Of a stretch of 64,000 nt of DNA, positions 49,268 to 59,930 are shown piece after piece. Positions within the stretch are counted from its first letter, which is position 1. Each line of letters starts with the position of its first letter. The translations under genes were made by a program, and so were the position numbers. The DNA comes from Methylopila jiangsuensis (GTDB lineage: Bacteria > Pseudomonadota > Alphaproteobacteria > Rhizobiales > Methylopilaceae). The notes below the pieces were generated by a model. It was not told the origin of the DNA. It saw nothing but the letters and a program-made list of their open reading frames with translations, and made no database searches. The stretch is from positions 248,001 through 312,000 of the forward strand of contig NZ_BSFK01000005.1 of the NCBI RefSeq assembly GCF_027922305.1, written 5' to 3'.

Positions 49268-51040
49268 ATGCACCGCTACCGCTCCCACACCTGCGGCGAA
49301 CTCCGGTCCGCGCATGTGGGCGAGACCATCCGCCTCTCCGGCTGGGTTCACCGCGTGCGCGACCATGGCGGCGTGCTGTTCATCGACCTGCGCGACCATT
49401 ACGGCCTGACCCAGGTGGTGGCGGACCCCGACAGCCCCGCCTTCGCGCTGGCCGAGACGGTGCGCGCCGAATGGGTGATCCGCATCGACGGTCTGGTGCG
49501 CACCCGCCCCGCCGGCACCGAGAACGCGGAGCTGCCCACCGGCGAGGTCGAGGTCTACGCCCGGGAGATCGAGGTGCTGGGCCCGGCGGCGGACCTGCCG
49601 CTGCCGGTGTTCGGCGATCAGGAGTACCCGGAGGAGACGCGGCTGAAGTATCGCTTCCTCGATCTGCGCCGGGAGAAGCTGCACCGGAACATCATGACCC
49701 GCGGCGCCATCATCGACGCCATGCGCGCCAAGATGAAGGCCGGCGGCTTCTTCGAGTTCCAGACGCCGATCCTCACCGCGTCGAGCCCCGAAGGCGCGCG
49801 CGACTTCCTTGTCCCGAGCCGCATCCATCCGGGCATGTTCTACGCCCTGCCGCAGGCGCCGCAGCAGTACAAGCAGCTGCTGATGATGAGCGGCTTCGAC
49901 CGCTACTTCCAGATCGCGCCCTGCTTCCGCGACGAGGACCCCCGCGCCGACCGGCTGCCGGGCGAGTTCTACCAGCTCGACCTCGAGATGAGCTTCGTGG
50001 AGCAGGAGGACATTTTCGCCGCCATGGAGCCGGTGATCACCGGCGTGTTCGAGGACTTCGCCGCCGGCAAGCCCGTGACCAAAAACTGGCCGCGCATCCC
50101 CTACGCGGAGTCGCTGCGGAAATACGGCACCGACAAGCCGGACCTGCGCAACCCGATCGTCATGCAGGACGTGTCCGAGCATTTCCGCGGCTCGGGCTTC
50201 AAGGTGTTCTCGCGCATTCTGGAGACGCCCGGCAACCAGGTCTGGGCCGTCCCCGCGCCCACCGGCGGCAGCCGCGCCTTCTGCGACCGCATGAACTCCT
50301 GGGCCCAGAGCGAGGGCCAGCCGGGCCTCGGCTATGTGATGTGGCGCGACGGCGGGGAGGGCGCCGGGCCGATCGCGAACAACATCGGCCCGGAGCGCAC
50401 CGAGGCCATCCGCCAGCAGCTCGGCCTCGGCGCGGGCGACGCCGCCTTCTTCGTGGCGGGCGACCCGGCCAAGTTCGTGAAGTTCGCGGGGCTCGCCCGC
50501 ACCCGGGCCGGCGAGGAGCTGAAGCTCGTGGACCACGACCGGTTTGAGCTGGCCTGGATCGTGGACTTCCCGTTCTACGAGTGGAACGAGGACGAGAAGA
50601 AGGTCGACTTCTCCCACAACCCGTTCTCCATGCCCCAGGGCGGCATGGACGCGCTGACCGGGCAGGACCCGCTCACCATCAAGGCGTTCCAGTACGACAT
50701 CGCCTGCAACGGCTTCGAGATCGCGTCCGGCGGCATCCGCAACCACCGGCCCGAGGCCATGGTGAAGGCCTTCGAGCTCGCCGGCTATGACGAGCAGACC
50801 GTGATCGACCGCTTCGGCGGCATGTACCGCGCGTTCCAGTACGGCGCGCCGCCCCATGGCGGCATGGCGGCGGGCGTGGACCGCATCGTCATGCTGCTGA
50901 CCGGCGCGCAGAACCTGCGCGAGATCTCGCTGTTCCCCATGAACCAGCGCGCCGAGGATCTGCTGATGGGCGCCCCCGCGGCGCCGACGCCGAAGCAGCT
51001 TCGCGAACTGCACCTGCGCCTCAATCCGCCGCAGAAGTAG
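49268..51040 (+). CDS. aspS: Aspartyl-tRNA synthetase
   Basis: 590 residues from ATG 49268 ([18 protein letters not shown]); a GTG two codons upstream is equally possible. A class II synthetase: N-terminal OB-fold anticodon-binding domain ([15 protein letters not shown]-like start), then [10 protein letters not shown]-type motif [15 protein letters not shown], motif 2 [24 protein letters not shown] region, bacterial insertion domain, and motif 3 [17 protein letters not shown]. Ends with [14 protein letters not shown]. Complete. Confidence 0.96.
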   Translation: MHRYRSHTCGELRSAHVGETIRLSGWVHRVRDHGGVLFIDLRDHYGLTQVVADPDSPAFALAETVRAEWVIRIDGLVRTRPAGTENAELPTGEVEVYAREIEVLGPAADLPLPVFGDQEYPEETRLKYRFLDLRREKLHRNIMTRGAIIDAMRAKMKAGGFFEFQTPILTASSPEGARDFLVPSRIHPGMFYALPQAPQQYKQLLMMSGFDRYFQIAPCFRDEDPRADRLPGEFYQLDLEMSFVEQEDIFAAMEPVITGVFEDFAAGKPVTKNWPRIPYAESLRKYGTDKPDLRNPIVMQDVSEHFRGSGFKVFSRILETPGNQVWAVPAPTGGSRAFCDRMNSWAQSEGQPGLGYVMWRDGGEGAGPIANNIGPERTEAIRQQLGLGAGDAAFFVAGDPAKFVKFAGLARTRAGEELKLVDHDRFELAWIVDFPFYEWNEDEKKVDFSHNPFSMPQGGMDALTGQDPLTIKAFQYDIACNGFEIASGGIRNHRPEAMVKAFELAGYDEQTVIDRFGGMYRAFQYGAPPHGGMAAGVDRIVMLLTGAQNLREISLFPMNQRAEDLLMGAPAAPTPKQLRELHLRLNPPQK

Positions 51041-51052
51041 GCCGGCGCCGGC

Positions 51053-51085
51053 CGTCATGCCCGCGCGTTCCCGGCGGGCATGACG
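51053..51085 (+). terminator. Hairpin after aspS
   Basis: CGTCATGCCCGC and GCGGGCATGACG form a perfect 12-bp stem with a 9-base loop, starting 13 bases after the aspS stop codon. No T-run follows directly. Probably the aspS terminator; the same composition could also mark a repetitive palindromic element. Confidence 0.5.
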
Positions 51086-51188
51086 GCGTTCACACCGCGG
51101 ATGTCGTGTTGTTCTCACGCGACGCCCGCCGTCGGCGTCCTTCGCCCGCCGCGGAGCGATCCGCGCCGGGCTTTCGCCGTGAGGCGGC

Positions 51189-51380
51189 TCACTCGTCTTC
51201 GATGTCCGCCAGCGCGCGCAGCTCGAACGAGGTGAGGGCGGCGCCGTTCGGCAGCGTGACCATGATGTGGCTATGGCCTGCTGCCTCCGCCTCCACGGCG
51301 CGCTTCAGCGCCTCGCGCGCGGTCGGCTCGTGCGCGGATTTCTGCTGGTCGTTCTCGGTCCAGCGAATGTGGAACGGCAT
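51189..51380 (-). CDS. Small conserved hypothetical protein, 63 residues
   Basis: Starts MPFHIRWTENDQQKSAHEPT with a strong ribosome site (AGGGGGGAG) 5-6 bases upstream. The sequence TAREALKRAVEAEAAGHSHIMVTLPNG and the acidic C-terminus ADIEDE look like a compact alpha/beta protein. I recognise no named domain. The strong ribosome site and sensible composition support expression. Flanked by aspS and a YihY gene on the other strand, so it stands alone. Confidence 0.6.
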   Translation of the reverse strand: MPFHIRWTENDQQKSAHEPTAREALKRAVEAEAAGHSHIMVTLPNGAALTSFELRALADIEDE

Positions 51381-51537
51381 GGGCTCCCCCCTGAAGGCGG
51401 CGAACCTAAGCGAGCGGCGCGCATCAACGTATGTCCAAAGACACATCCGCACGTTCATTCTGTAAAATATCTGCGCCGAACGAAACGCTTTTTCCGCGCG
51501 GGCGTTGGGTTTTCGACCAACGAGCGGGGGCGACATC

Positions 51538-52599
51538 GTGGAGCGACGAACGACAGGCGGCGACGCGGTTCTGATGGGCGCGGCGGGCGTGGCCGCCGGC
51601 GCGCTGGCCTATGGCTGGATGGCGGCGGCGAAGCCCGCGCGCGATCTTGAGACGCCGGATGAGCGGGCGCGGGGGCGGGAGGCGGACACGCCGGTCCAGA
51701 TCCCGCCGCTCGGCTGGAAGGACATCGCGCTCCGGGTCTATGGCGAGATCGCCAACGACCGCCTGCTGGCGGTGGCGGCCGGCGTCACCTTCTACGCGCT
51801 GCTGGCGATCTTCCCCGCCATCGTGGCGCTGGTGTCGATCTACGGCCTGACCGCCGACCTCGCCACGCTGGACGGCCATCTGGCGGCCTTTTCCGACGTG
51901 GCGCCCCAGGCGGGCCTCGCCATCGTGCGCGAGCAGGTGGCGCGGATCGTGACCAAGAGCGACGGGGCGCTGGGCTTCGCCTTCGCCTTCGGTCTGGGCG
52001 CCGCGCTGTGGAGCGCCAACGCCGGGGTGAAGGCGCTGTTCGACGCGCTGAACGTCGTCTACGAGGAGCGCGAGAAGCGCTCCTTCATCGCGCTGAACCT
52101 GCGCTCGCTGGCCTTCACCGTCGGCGCCATCCTGTTCCTGCTGGTCGCCTTCAACGCGGTGGTGGTGCTGCCTGTGGCGCTGGAGTTCGTCGGCCTCGGC
52201 CACAGCGCCGAACTGCTGCTGAAGCTCAGCCGCTGGCCGGTGCTGTTCGGCTGCGTGATGCTGGCGCTGACGCTGCTCTACCGCTTCGGCCCGAGCCGTC
52301 GCCGGCCCAAATGGCGCTGGGCGGTTCCGGGCTCGCTGCTGGCGGCGGCGCTGTGGCTCGGCGGCTCGATCGCGTTCTCGTGGTACGCGGAGAACCTCGC
52401 CACCTACAACGAGACCTACGGCTCGCTCGGCGCCGCCATCGGCTTCATGACCTGGATCTGGATGTCGGTGATCGTCATCCTGCTCGGCGGCGAGCTGAAC
52501 GCCGAACTGGAGCACCAGACGGCGATCGACACCACCGCCGGCGCGGCGCGGCCCCTGGGCGCGCGCGGGGCCAGGATGGCGGACGAGGTGGCGGACTAG
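51538..52599 (+). CDS. YihY/virulence-factor BrkB family membrane protein
   Basis: 353 residues from a GTG at 51538, preceded by GCGGGGGCG. Seen: RLLAVAAGVTFYALLAIFPAIVALVSIYGL, given here by its key part GVTFYALLAIFP, then WSANAGVKALFDALNVVYEE, RFGPSRRRPKWRWAVPGSLL and YNETYGSLGAAIGFMTWIWM. These are hallmark segments of the six-helix YihY family. Role unproven despite older names (it was once called RNase BN). The C-terminal tail is short and charged. Confidence 0.92.
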   Translation: MERRTTGGDAVLMGAAGVAAGALAYGWMAAAKPARDLETPDERARGREADTPVQIPPLGWKDIALRVYGEIANDRLLAVAAGVTFYALLAIFPAIVALVSIYGLTADLATLDGHLAAFSDVAPQAGLAIVREQVARIVTKSDGALGFAFAFGLGAALWSANAGVKALFDALNVVYEEREKRSFIALNLRSLAFTVGAILFLLVAFNAVVVLPVALEFVGLGHSAELLLKLSRWPVLFGCVMLALTLLYRFGPSRRRPKWRWAVPGSLLAAALWLGGSIAFSWYAENLATYNETYGSLGAAIGFMTWIWMSVIVILLGGELNAELEHQTAIDTTAGAARPLGARGARMADEVAD

Positions 52600-52609
52600 T
52601 CCACGCCGC

Positions 52610-53830
52610 TCACAGCGGATGCGCCAGCTCCAGCACGAGGCAGGGATCGCCCGCCCTGGCGGCCGGGGCGTTGGGCGCGCGGATCAGCAGGCCTTCGGCC
52701 TCCGCCAGCGGCCGCAGCATGGACGAGTCCTGCCGCGGGAAGGCGGTCGCCACCGTCACGCCGTCGTCGCCCACATGGAGGGCTGCGCGCATATAGTCCT
52801 CGCGGTGGTCGTTGGCGGGCATGTCGCGGCCGAGACGGGCGGGGCGGGGACGCGGCGCCGCCTCCGCGCGGCCCGACAGCTTTCGCAGCGCGGGCGCAAG
52901 GAACAGCAGCGCGCACACGATTGACGACACCGGATTGCCCGGCAGCCCCAGCACGAGCGTCGCGCCGCGCCGGCCGGCCATCATGGGCTTGCCCGGCCGC
53001 ATGGCGATCTTCCAGAAGTCGAACGTCACGCCGGCCTCGAGCAGCGTCGGCTGCACCAGATCGTGGTCGCCGACCGAGGCGCCGCCCAGCGTGATCAGGA
53101 TGTCCGGCTTCGCGGCGAAGGCGCGCTCCAGAGCGGCGGCGAGGTCCGCCCGGTCGTCGCGGGCGATGCCGAGGTCGATCGCCTCGCCGCCTTCCGCGCG
53201 GACCGCGCCGGCGATGGCGAAGCTGTTGGAGGCGACGATCTGGTCGGGGCCGACCGGCGCGCCGGGCGGGACCAGTTCGTCGCCGGTGGCGAGAAGGGCC
53301 ACGCGGGGGCGTCGTGTGACGGTGAGCGCCGCGTGGCCGAGCGCCGCGCCAAGCGCCAGATCCCGCGCGCCGAGCCTGTGCCCCGCGGGCAGCAGCGTCT
53401 CGCCGTGACGGAAGTCGAGCCCGGCGGCGCGGATGTGCCGGCCGAGCTGCGCGGCCTCCCGCGCGACGACGAGGTCGCCGTCCCGATCCACGTCCTCCTG
53501 CAGCAGGATCGCGTCGGCGCCTCGGGGCACGGGTGCGCCGGTGAAGATGCGCGCCGCCTGGCCGGCGTCCACCTCGCCCGCGAAGGCGCGGCCGGCGGCG
53601 GCTTCGCCGATCACCGTGAGCCGCGCGCCGGGCGCCGTCGCATCGGCGGCGCGGACCGCATAGCCGTCCATGGCCGAGCAGTCCCAGGGCGGCTGGGTGC
53701 GGAGCGCGTCGAGCGGGGCTGCGAGCGTGCGGCCGAGCGCCTGCGACAGAGGGACCGTCTCGGCCGGCAGGGCGTCCAGTCCCGCCAGGATGCGCGCCCG
53801 CGCCTCGGCGACCGGCAGCAGCCCGCTCAC
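52610..53830 (-). CDS. moeA: Molybdopterin molybdenumtransferase
   Basis: 406 residues from a GTG start overlapping the moaC stop (GTGA). Inserts molybdenum into molybdopterin, the last step of Mo-cofactor synthesis. Seen: [84 protein letters not shown] and [17 protein letters not shown]. All are standard MoeA motifs. Confidence 0.95.
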   Translation of the reverse strand: MSGLLPVAEARARILAGLDALPAETVPLSQALGRTLAAPLDALRTQPPWDCSAMDGYAVRAADATAPGARLTVIGEAAAGRAFAGEVDAGQAARIFTGAPVPRGADAILLQEDVDRDGDLVVAREAAQLGRHIRAAGLDFRHGETLLPAGHRLGARDLALGAALGHAALTVTRRPRVALLATGDELVPPGAPVGPDQIVASNSFAIAGAVRAEGGEAIDLGIARDDRADLAAALERAFAAKPDILITLGGASVGDHDLVQPTLLEAGVTFDFWKIAMRPGKPMMAGRRGATLVLGLPGNPVSSIVCALLFLAPALRKLSGRAEAAPRPRPARLGRDMPANDHREDYMRAALHVGDDGVTVATAFPRQDSSMLRPLAEAEGLLIRAPNAPAARAGDPCLVLELAHPL

Positions 53831-54330
53831 GCTTCGCTCTCCGCGTGGAAGTCGCCCGAACGGCCGCCGGACTTGGCCACCAGCCGCACGCCTTCGATGC
53901 GCATGCCGCGGTCGGCGGCCTTTGTCATGTCGTAGATGGTGAGGCAGGCGACGGCGACGGCGGTCAGCGCCTCCATCTCCACGCCCGTGGGGCCGGTGGT
54001 GCGGGCCGTCGCCGTCACCGTCACGCCCGGCAGCGCGGCGTCCGGCGTGAGCTCCACCGTCACCTTGGACAGCAGAAGCTGGTGGCAGAGCGGGATGAGC
54101 TCGTGGGTGCGCTTGGCCGCCATGATGCCGGCGAGCCGCGCGGTGCCCAGCACGTCGCCCTTCTTGGCGTCCCCGGCGAGGATCAGGGCCAGCGTGGCGG
54201 GGGCCATGATCACCCGGCCTTCGGCGGCGGCTTCGCGGCGGGTGGCGTCCTTGTCGCCCACGTCCACCATGTTGGCCTCGCCCGAGGCGGAGAGATGGGT
54301 GAGGGCGGCCGTGGACGTGGAGTCGGGCAT
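53827..54330 (-). CDS. moaC: Cyclic pyranopterin monophosphate synthase
   Basis: 167 residues. Forms cPMP from 3',8-cyclo-7,8-dihydro-GTP with MoaA. Seen: [91 protein letters not shown] and [15 protein letters not shown]. Typical length. Co-translated with moeA. Downstream of trpC as in many Hyphomicrobiales, here with two small genes in between. Confidence 0.96.
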   Translation of the reverse strand: MPDSTSTAALTHLSASGEANMVDVGDKDATRREAAAEGRVIMAPATLALILAGDAKKGDVLGTARLAGIMAAKRTHELIPLCHQLLLSKVTVELTPDAALPGVTVTATARTTGPTGVEMEALTAVAVACLTIYDMTKAADRGMRIEGVRLVAKSGGRSGDFHAESEA

Positions 54331-54345
54331 CGGGGCCTTGCGCGT

Positions 54346-54741
54346 TCAGGTGAAGAGGGCGGCGGCGACATCCGCGACCACGGCGCCGAACACGCCGGCG
54401 CCGGTGAGCCCCAGGCCGATGAGATAAAGCCGGGTGGCGCGATCGTAGACGGTCCGGGCCAGGCCTTCGACCGGCAGCAGCAGCGCCAGCGCCCGGATCT
54501 GCAGCGCGGCGCCCACGATGATGAGCGCGGCCGGCGGCCCGTCGTAGAGCCGCCAGACGCCGTCGCTCGACGCCCATTGCGACAGGAAGCCCAGCGAGAA
54601 CGACAGCGTGATGCCGAAGGCGGTGATGGTGCCGTTGCGGAACACCGGCTCGATGGCGGCCGCGCGCTGGTCCACGGGCGTCGCCGCGCTGTCCTCAACG
54701 GGCGCCAACGGCGCCTCCGTCGTCCGGCCGGCGCGCGACAA
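54346..54741 (-). CDS. Small membrane protein of unknown function
   Basis: 131 residues. After about 30 hydrophilic residues there are four hydrophobic segments, including NGTITAFGITLSFSLGFL, PAALIIVGAALQIRALALLL and LIGLGLTGAGVFGAVVADV. No family recognised. It starts 47 bases inside the 3' end of the DUF1003 gene, in another frame, so the two are probably translated together. Lies between trpC and moaC, outside either pathway. Confidence 0.6.
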   Translation of the reverse strand: MSRAGRTTEAPLAPVEDSAATPVDQRAAAIEPVFRNGTITAFGITLSFSLGFLSQWASSDGVWRLYDGPPAALIIVGAALQIRALALLLPVEGLARTVYDRATRLYLIGLGLTGAGVFGAVVADVAAALFT

Positions 54742-55273
54742 GCTCGGTCAGCAGCGTGATCTGCTCCTGCTGCTTGGCGAGCAGGGCCATGATGTTCTCA
54801 TCGCGCAGGCGGTCCAGTTTCTCGTGCAGCGCCATGATCTCGATCTCGGCCTTGAGATTCACCTCGTAGTCGAGCTGGGCGTTGTGGCGGTCCTTCGCGG
54901 ACTGCCGGTTCTGGCTCATCATGATCACCGGCGCCTGCAGGGCCGCGAGCATGGACAGCATCAGGTTCAGGAAGATGAACGGGTAGGGATCGAACGGCCG
55001 CGTCAGCAGCCAGACGTTGGCGGCCGTCCAGAGCACGAGCAGCGCGCAGAACAGGATGATGAAGGTCCACGAGCCGCCGAAGGTCGCCACCTTGTCGGCG
55101 AGGCGCTCGCCGAACGACATGCCGTCGTCGAACGCCTCGTTCGGGTCGCGCGTCAGCACCCGGCGCGTCTTGGCGTGGCGCAGGACCCGGGCCTCGCTCT
55201 CGTCGAGCGCCTCCACGGCCTTGCCGAACCAGCGCGCCGCGCCGTTCTGAAGATTGCCCGCGTGATCGGTCAT
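54695..55273 (-). CDS. DUF1003 domain membrane protein
   Basis: 192 residues from the ATG at 55273 (MTDHAGNLQNG). The DUF1003 core is clear: FGERLADKVATFGGSWTFI, ANVWLLTRPFDPYPFIFLNLMLSMLAALQ, of which FDPYPFIFLNL is diagnostic, then APVIMMSQNRQSAKDRHNA. Two membrane helices are followed by a long amphipathic, probably coiled-coil, tail (LKAEIEIMALHEKLDRLRDE). Function unknown. Overlaps the small membrane-protein gene downstream. Confidence 0.88.
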   Translation of the reverse strand: MTDHAGNLQNGAARWFGKAVEALDESEARVLRHAKTRRVLTRDPNEAFDDGMSFGERLADKVATFGGSWTFIILFCALLVLWTAANVWLLTRPFDPYPFIFLNLMLSMLAALQAPVIMMSQNRQSAKDRHNAQLDYEVNLKAEIEIMALHEKLDRLRDENIMALLAKQQEQITLLTELVARRPDDGGAVGAR

Positions 55274-55289
55274 CGCGCCCCCGCAGGCG

Positions 55290-56096
55290 TCAGGCGGCGG
55301 CCGGCGCCGGCGCAAGCAGCGCGCGGGTGGCGGCGGCCACGTCCGCCTGCCGCATCAGGCTTTCGCCCACCAGCAGCGTGCGGCAGCCGCAGGAGGCCAG
55401 CCGCGCCACGTCGTCCGACGTGAAGACGCCGCTTTCGCCCACCAGCACCCGGTCCCGGGGGATGCGGTGCGCGAGGCGCTCGGTCATCTCCAGCGAGACC
55501 TCGAAGGTGCGCAGGTTGCGGTTGTTGACGCCGATCAGCCCGCTTTTCAGCGGCAGGGCGCGCTCCAGCTCGTCGCCGTCGTGCACCTCGATCAGCGCGT
55601 CCATGCCGAAATCGCGGGCGGCGCCGACGAGGCTCTTCGCCTCGGCGTCGGTGACGGCGGCCATGATGACGAGGATGCAGTCGGCGCCGAGCGCCCGCGC
55701 TTCCGCCACCTGATAGGGCTCGTAGAGGAAGTCCTTGCGGATCACCGGCAGGTCCACCGCCTCCCGCGCGGCCACCAGATAGTCCGGCGCGCCCTGGAAG
55801 GAGGGCCCGTCGGTGAGCACGGACAGGCAGGTCGCGCCGCCCTCGGCGTAGGCGCGGGCCAGCGCCGGCGGATCGAAATCGGTCCGGATCAGGCCCTTGG
55901 ACGGGCTCGCCTTCTTGATCTCCGCGATCAGCGCCGTGCCGCTGGCCGTGAGGCGGCGGCGGATGGCGGCCTCGAACCCGCGTGGCGGGGAGGCGCGCTC
56001 GGCGGCGCGCACCACGTCGACCAGCGGCCGCGCGGCTCGGGCCTCCGCGATCTCGCGGCGCTTGTAGGCTTCGATCCGGGCGAGGATGTCCGTCAT
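55290..56096 (-). CDS. trpC: Indole-3-glycerol phosphate synthase
   Basis: 268 residues from the ATG at 56096 ([15 protein letters not shown]). Fourth step of tryptophan synthesis. Seen: [94 protein letters not shown] and [13 protein letters not shown]. Separated from trpD by a LysE-type gene on the other strand, whereas they are adjacent in many relatives. Confidence 0.96.
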   Translation of the reverse strand: MTDILARIEAYKRREIAEARAARPLVDVVRAAERASPPRGFEAAIRRRLTASGTALIAEIKKASPSKGLIRTDFDPPALARAYAEGGATCLSVLTDGPSFQGAPDYLVAAREAVDLPVIRKDFLYEPYQVAEARALGADCILVIMAAVTDAEAKSLVGAARDFGMDALIEVHDGDELERALPLKSGLIGVNNRNLRTFEVSLEMTERLAHRIPRDRVLVGESGVFTSDDVARLASCGCRTLLVGESLMRQADVAAATRALLAPAPAAA

Positions 56097-56233
56097 ATCA
56101 CGGCCTTTGATCCGTTTCTTCACGCCTTGTGGCGGGGCGCGGCGGTTGCGTCCGTGTACGGTCGGACCGCCGAGCGTCCGATCTATGGGCCGAACCCGCG
56201 GCGCCCGCAACCGTTCCGTCCCGGAGAGCGCCC

Positions 56234-56866
56234 GTGCCGACCGCCGCCACGCTGATCGCCTTCGCCGCGCTGTCGCTCGGCATGGTGCTGACCCCCGGCC
56301 CGAACATGATCTATCTGGTCTCGCGCTCGATCTCGCAAGGCGCCGGCGCGGGCCTCGTCTCGCTCGGCGGCGTGGCGCTGGGCTTCGTGGCCTACATGCT
56401 GGCGGCCGCCTTCGGCGTCACGGCGCTGCTGCTCGCCGTTCCTTACGCTTATGACGCGCTGAGATTGGCGGGCGCGGCCTATCTCGGCTGGCTCGCCTGG
56501 CGGGCGCTGAGGCCCGGCGGCGCCTCGCCGTTCGAGGTGCGGGCGCTGCCGCGGGAAAGCGCCGGCCGCCTGTTCGCCATGGGGCTGCTGACCAACCTGC
56601 TCAACCCCAAGATCGCCATGCTCTATCTCGCGCTGCTGCCGCAGTTCGTCGATCCCGCGGCGGGCTCCGTGCTCGGGCAGACGCTGGCGCTTGGGAGCCT
56701 GCAGATCGCGGTCAGCGTCGCGGTCAACGCCGCGATCGCTCTCACCGCGGGCGCGGTCGCGGCGCTGTTCCAGCGCTGGCCGCTGTTCGCGCAGATTCAG
56801 CGCTGGCTGATGGGGCTGGCGCTCGGCGCGCTCGCGGTGCGGCTGGCCTTCGAGAGCCGGCGCTGA
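56234..56866 (+). CDS. LysE/RhtB family exporter
   Basis: 210 residues from a GTG at 56234. Inner-membrane protein with about six helices. Family signs: the N-terminal [21 protein letters not shown] (GPNM motif), [37 protein letters not shown] and [25 protein letters not shown]. RhtB-type proteins export amino acids such as homoserine or threonine; no substrate is given by sequence. Inserted between trpC and trpD in the opposite orientation. Confidence 0.9.
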   Translation: MPTAATLIAFAALSLGMVLTPGPNMIYLVSRSISQGAGAGLVSLGGVALGFVAYMLAAAFGVTALLLAVPYAYDALRLAGAAYLGWLAWRALRPGGASPFEVRALPRESAGRLFAMGLLTNLLNPKIAMLYLALLPQFVDPAAGSVLGQTLALGSLQIAVSVAVNAAIALTAGAVAALFQRWPLFAQIQRWLMGLALGALAVRLAFESRR

Positions 56867-56870
56867 GGCT

Positions 56871-57887
56871 TCAGCCGCCGTTCGACACCCGGACCAGCGC
56901 GTCGAGGCGCGAATAGGCCCCGCCGGAATCGATGGCGTGGGCGGCGAGCTCGGCGCCCTGGGCCAGCGTCTCCGCCCGGCCCGCCACGATCAGCGTGGCG
57001 GCGGCGTTGAGGATCGCCACGTCGCGATAGGCGCCCTTCGCGCCGTCCAGCACCGCGCGCAGCGCCTCGGCGTTGGCCTCGGCGTCGCCGCCTTTCAGCG
57101 CTTCCGGCGCATGGCGGGGCAGGCCGGCGTCCTCCGGCGACACGGAGAAGCCGCGCACCTCGCCGTCCTTCAGCTCCGCCACATAAGTGACGCCCGAGGT
57201 GGTGATCTCGTCCAGCCCGTCGGAGCCGTGGACCACCCAGGCCCGTTCGGAGCCGAGCTCGCGCAGCGCCTGGGCGATCGGCTCCACCCATTTGCGGGCG
57301 AACACGCCGACCATCTGGCGGCGGACGCCGGCCGGATTGGACAGCGGCCCCAGCAGATTGAAGATGGTGCGCACCCCGAGCTCCGTGCGGGCGGGGCCCA
57401 CATGGCGCATGGCGGAGTGGTGATTGGGCGCGAACATGAAGCCGAGCCCGGCCTCCTCGATGCAGCGCGCGATGAGGGCGGGGGAGGCGTCCACGTTCAC
57501 GCCCAGCGCCTTCAGCACGTCCGCGGAGCCGGAGCGGGACGACAGCGCCCGGTTGCCGTGCTTGGCGACGGTGACGCCGCAGCCCGCGACCACGAAGGCG
57601 GCGCAGGTGGAGACGTTGACCGAGCCCGCGCCGTCGCCGCCGGTGCCGACCACGTCGACGGCGTCCGCGGGCGCCGCCACGGGCGTCATCTTGGCGCGCA
57701 TCACCGAAACCGCGCCGGCGATCTCGTCCACGGTCTCGCCGCGCAGGCGCAACGCCATCAGGAAGGCGCCGATCTGCGCCGGCGTGGCCTCGCCGGACAT
57801 GATGTGGTCGAACGCGGCCTCGGCTCCGGTCCGCGACAGCGGCCGGCCTTCCGCCACATGCGCGATGACGGCGCGGAAATTCTCCAT
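56871..57887 (-). CDS. trpD: Anthranilate phosphoribosyltransferase
   Basis: 338 residues. Transfers phosphoribose to anthranilate in tryptophan synthesis. Seen: [59 protein letters not shown] (PRPP-binding), [33 protein letters not shown] region, and [15 protein letters not shown]. Follows trpG by 17 bases, same strand. Confidence 0.97.
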   Translation of the reverse strand: MENFRAVIAHVAEGRPLSRTGAEAAFDHIMSGEATPAQIGAFLMALRLRGETVDEIAGAVSVMRAKMTPVAAPADAVDVVGTGGDGAGSVNVSTCAAFVVAGCGVTVAKHGNRALSSRSGSADVLKALGVNVDASPALIARCIEEAGLGFMFAPNHHSAMRHVGPARTELGVRTIFNLLGPLSNPAGVRRQMVGVFARKWVEPIAQALRELGSERAWVVHGSDGLDEITTSGVTYVAELKDGEVRGFSVSPEDAGLPRHAPEALKGGDAEANAEALRAVLDGAKGAYRDVAILNAAATLIVAGRAETLAQGAELAAHAIDSGGAYSRLDALVRVSNGG

Positions 57888-57904
57888 GGTGTTCCGGGCT
57901 CCCC

Positions 57905-58522
57905 TCAGCCGGCGAGGGCGGCCGGCGCCGGGCGCGCGGCGTTCCAGGCGCGGGCGGCGTCGAGGAAGTTGCCGAACAGCGTCGCGCCCTGCTCGGAGGC
58001 GATGCTTTCGGGATGGAACTGCACGCCGTGGACCGGCAGCGTCCTGTGCGACAGCGCCATGATCAGGCCGTCCTCGGTCTCGGCCGTCACCTCCAGCGCC
58101 TCGGGCAGGCCCTGCCGCCGCACCACCAGCGAGTGGTAGCGGGTGACGTTGAGCGGGCCGTTGACGCCCCGGAACAGGCCGCGCCCGGTGTGGAGAATGC
58201 GGGCCACCTTGCCGTGAACCGGCGTCGGCGCCCGCTCCACCACGCCGCCGAACACTTCGCCGATGGCCTGATGGCCGAGGCAGACGCCGAGAATCGGGGT
58301 GGTCTCCGCCGCGCGGGCGATCAGGTCGCAGGAGATGCCGGCCTCGTGCGGGGTGCAGGGGCCGGGCGAGATCACGATCGCGTCGGGTTTCGACGCCAGC
58401 ACCTCGTCCACCGACACCTTGTCGTTGCGGCGCACGGTGACCTCGGCGCCGAGCGCGCCGATGGCGTGCACCACGTTCCAGGTGAAGCTGTCGTAGTTGT
58501 CGATCAGTGTGACGGCGGTCAT
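57905..58522 (-). CDS. trpG: Anthranilate synthase glutamine amidotransferase component
   Basis: 205 residues. Supplies ammonia from glutamine to TrpE. Seen: [33 protein letters not shown], the nucleophile cysteine in [26 protein letters not shown] and [16 protein letters not shown]. trpE is not in the window. Only 66 bases separate it from the upstream DUF2865 gene; I saw no leader peptide with tryptophan codons there. Confidence 0.96.
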   Translation of the reverse strand: MTAVTLIDNYDSFTWNVVHAIGALGAEVTVRRNDKVSVDEVLASKPDAIVISPGPCTPHEAGISCDLIARAAETTPILGVCLGHQAIGEVFGGVVERAPTPVHGKVARILHTGRGLFRGVNGPLNVTRYHSLVVRRQGLPEALEVTAETEDGLIMALSHRTLPVHGVQFHPESIASEQGATLFGNFLDAARAWNAARPAPAALAG

Positions 58523-58588
58523 GTCGGCTCTCTCCGGGCCGGCACTGAACGCAACGCGGGCGGCGGCGTCAAGCGCGGGGACGGGCGG

Positions 58589-59767
58589 TCAGTCCTCGGG
58601 CGGGGCGCCCGGCGCGCGCTCCACCGCCGGTCCGTCGAGCGGCCGGCGCTGCACGTCGCCGCCGCGCGGGATCGGGCCGTCGTCCATGATGATGACGTCG
58701 TCGCGGGCGCGGGGGGCGCGGGCGGGCGTCCCGGTGGCGAAGGGCTCGCTGTCGGCGGGCCGGGCCGCCGGCTGCGGACGGGGCGCGCGGGCTTCCGACG
58801 ACGGGCGGTTCGAGGCGCCGGCGGCGCCCGGAGCGCGGGACATCTCCTGCGCCTTCTGCTCGTCCACGACGATGTCGCCCTTCTTGACCGTCTTGTCCTC
58901 GACGCCGGCCAGCGCCTCGGCCCAGCTCATGCCTTCCGGCTTGCAGGAGCAGCCGGCCACGAACTCCTTGCGGTAGCGGAAGGCGTTCTCGAGCTTGGCG
59001 TAGGGCTCTCCGTCCACGCTCGCGGCCTGCTCCATCTGCCCGCCAGGGTTGGGATAGGCGTAGAGCTTCGCCTCGGAGCCGGGGCAGGTGGCCTGGCAGA
59101 TCGCCTCGTCGCGCTGGAAGGCGTTGCGGGTGGTCTGGTACGAGATCGGGAAGAAGAAGCCGTCGCAGGCGCGCACGCACACCGTGCGGAAGGTGGAGAC
59201 CCGCGGCGTGCTCTGGGGGTCCATCTCCGGCTCGACGATGGTCTCCTGCTGGGGCGGCGCGTCGTCGCGGCCGCCGCCGAACAGCATGGAGAAGAAGCCG
59301 CGCCGCTCCTGCTGCTGCGGGCGCTCCACGCGGCGCTCCACGAGGCGGTATTGCGGGCCGCACTGGTTGCGGGCGAGGGCGAACAGCAGCTCGCGCCGGC
59401 GCGGATCGCCGCCGCCGCTCTGGGCGGCCTGCGCCGCCTGGGAGCGCAGCCGGTCGAGATTGGCCTCCATCTGCCGCATGCGCCGTTCGAGATCGCCGCA
59501 TTCGGGCGGGGGCGAGGAGAACAGGAAGCCGCGGCCGCAGCCAAGACCACGGGCGTAGGCGCGGGTGCGGCCGAGCTCGTACTCCTGCCGGTTGGCGTCG
59601 CGCTCGATCTGGCGCGGGTCGACGCGGCGCGCGCCGCCGCGGTCGAGCGCGACGAGCTGGGCCTCGAGGCGGAGGCACTGGTCGGAACCCTGCTGCGCGC
59701 GCGCGTCGCCGATCGTCAGGACAAGCGACAGCGCCGCCGCCGCGAGCGTTACGATTCTCGACCTCAT
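58589..59767 (-). CDS. DUF2865 domain exported protein
   Basis: 392 residues from the ATG at 59767. This start is chosen because GGAAAGG lies about six bases upstream, whereas the ATG two codons earlier directly abuts it. A signal peptide ends near GDARAQ. A coiled-coil-like region follows (RRMRQMEANLDRLRSQAAQ), then the DUF2865 core with paired cysteines: TVCVRACDGFFFPISY, ICQATCPGSEAKLYAYPN and FVAGCSCKPEGMSW. The C-terminal 90 residues are low-complexity. DUF2865 is known to me mainly from Hyphomicrobiales; function unknown, and the cysteines suggest periplasmic disulfides. Confidence 0.87.
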   Translation of the reverse strand: MRSRIVTLAAAALSLVLTIGDARAQQGSDQCLRLEAQLVALDRGGARRVDPRQIERDANRQEYELGRTRAYARGLGCGRGFLFSSPPPECGDLERRMRQMEANLDRLRSQAAQAAQSGGGDPRRRELLFALARNQCGPQYRLVERRVERPQQQERRGFFSMLFGGGRDDAPPQQETIVEPEMDPQSTPRVSTFRTVCVRACDGFFFPISYQTTRNAFQRDEAICQATCPGSEAKLYAYPNPGGQMEQAASVDGEPYAKLENAFRYRKEFVAGCSCKPEGMSWAEALAGVEDKTVKKGDIVVDEQKAQEMSRAPGAAGASNRPSSEARAPRPQPAARPADSEPFATGTPARAPRARDDVIIMDDGPIPRGGDVQRRPLDGPAVERAPGAPPED

Positions 59768-59882
59768 GCGCATCCTTTCCGGCGACTCGTCGGAGAAGCC
59801 GCACCGCCTCGTCCGATCCATACCGCTTTGGAGTCGTTCCGCACAGAGGCCCGCGATTGTGACGAGCGTGAGGACGGGCCGG

Positions 59883-59907
59883 CCGGCGGCGTTCGCGACG
59901 CCGCCGG
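59883..59907 (-). terminator. Hairpin after pqqE
   Basis: CCGGCGGCGT and ACGCCGCCGG form a perfect 10-bp stem with a TCGCG loop, 24 bases after the pqqE stop. No T-run follows on the minus strand, so termination is plausible but unproven. Confidence 0.4.
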
Positions 59908-59930
59908 GGCGACCGCGCGCCGCGGCCGGA

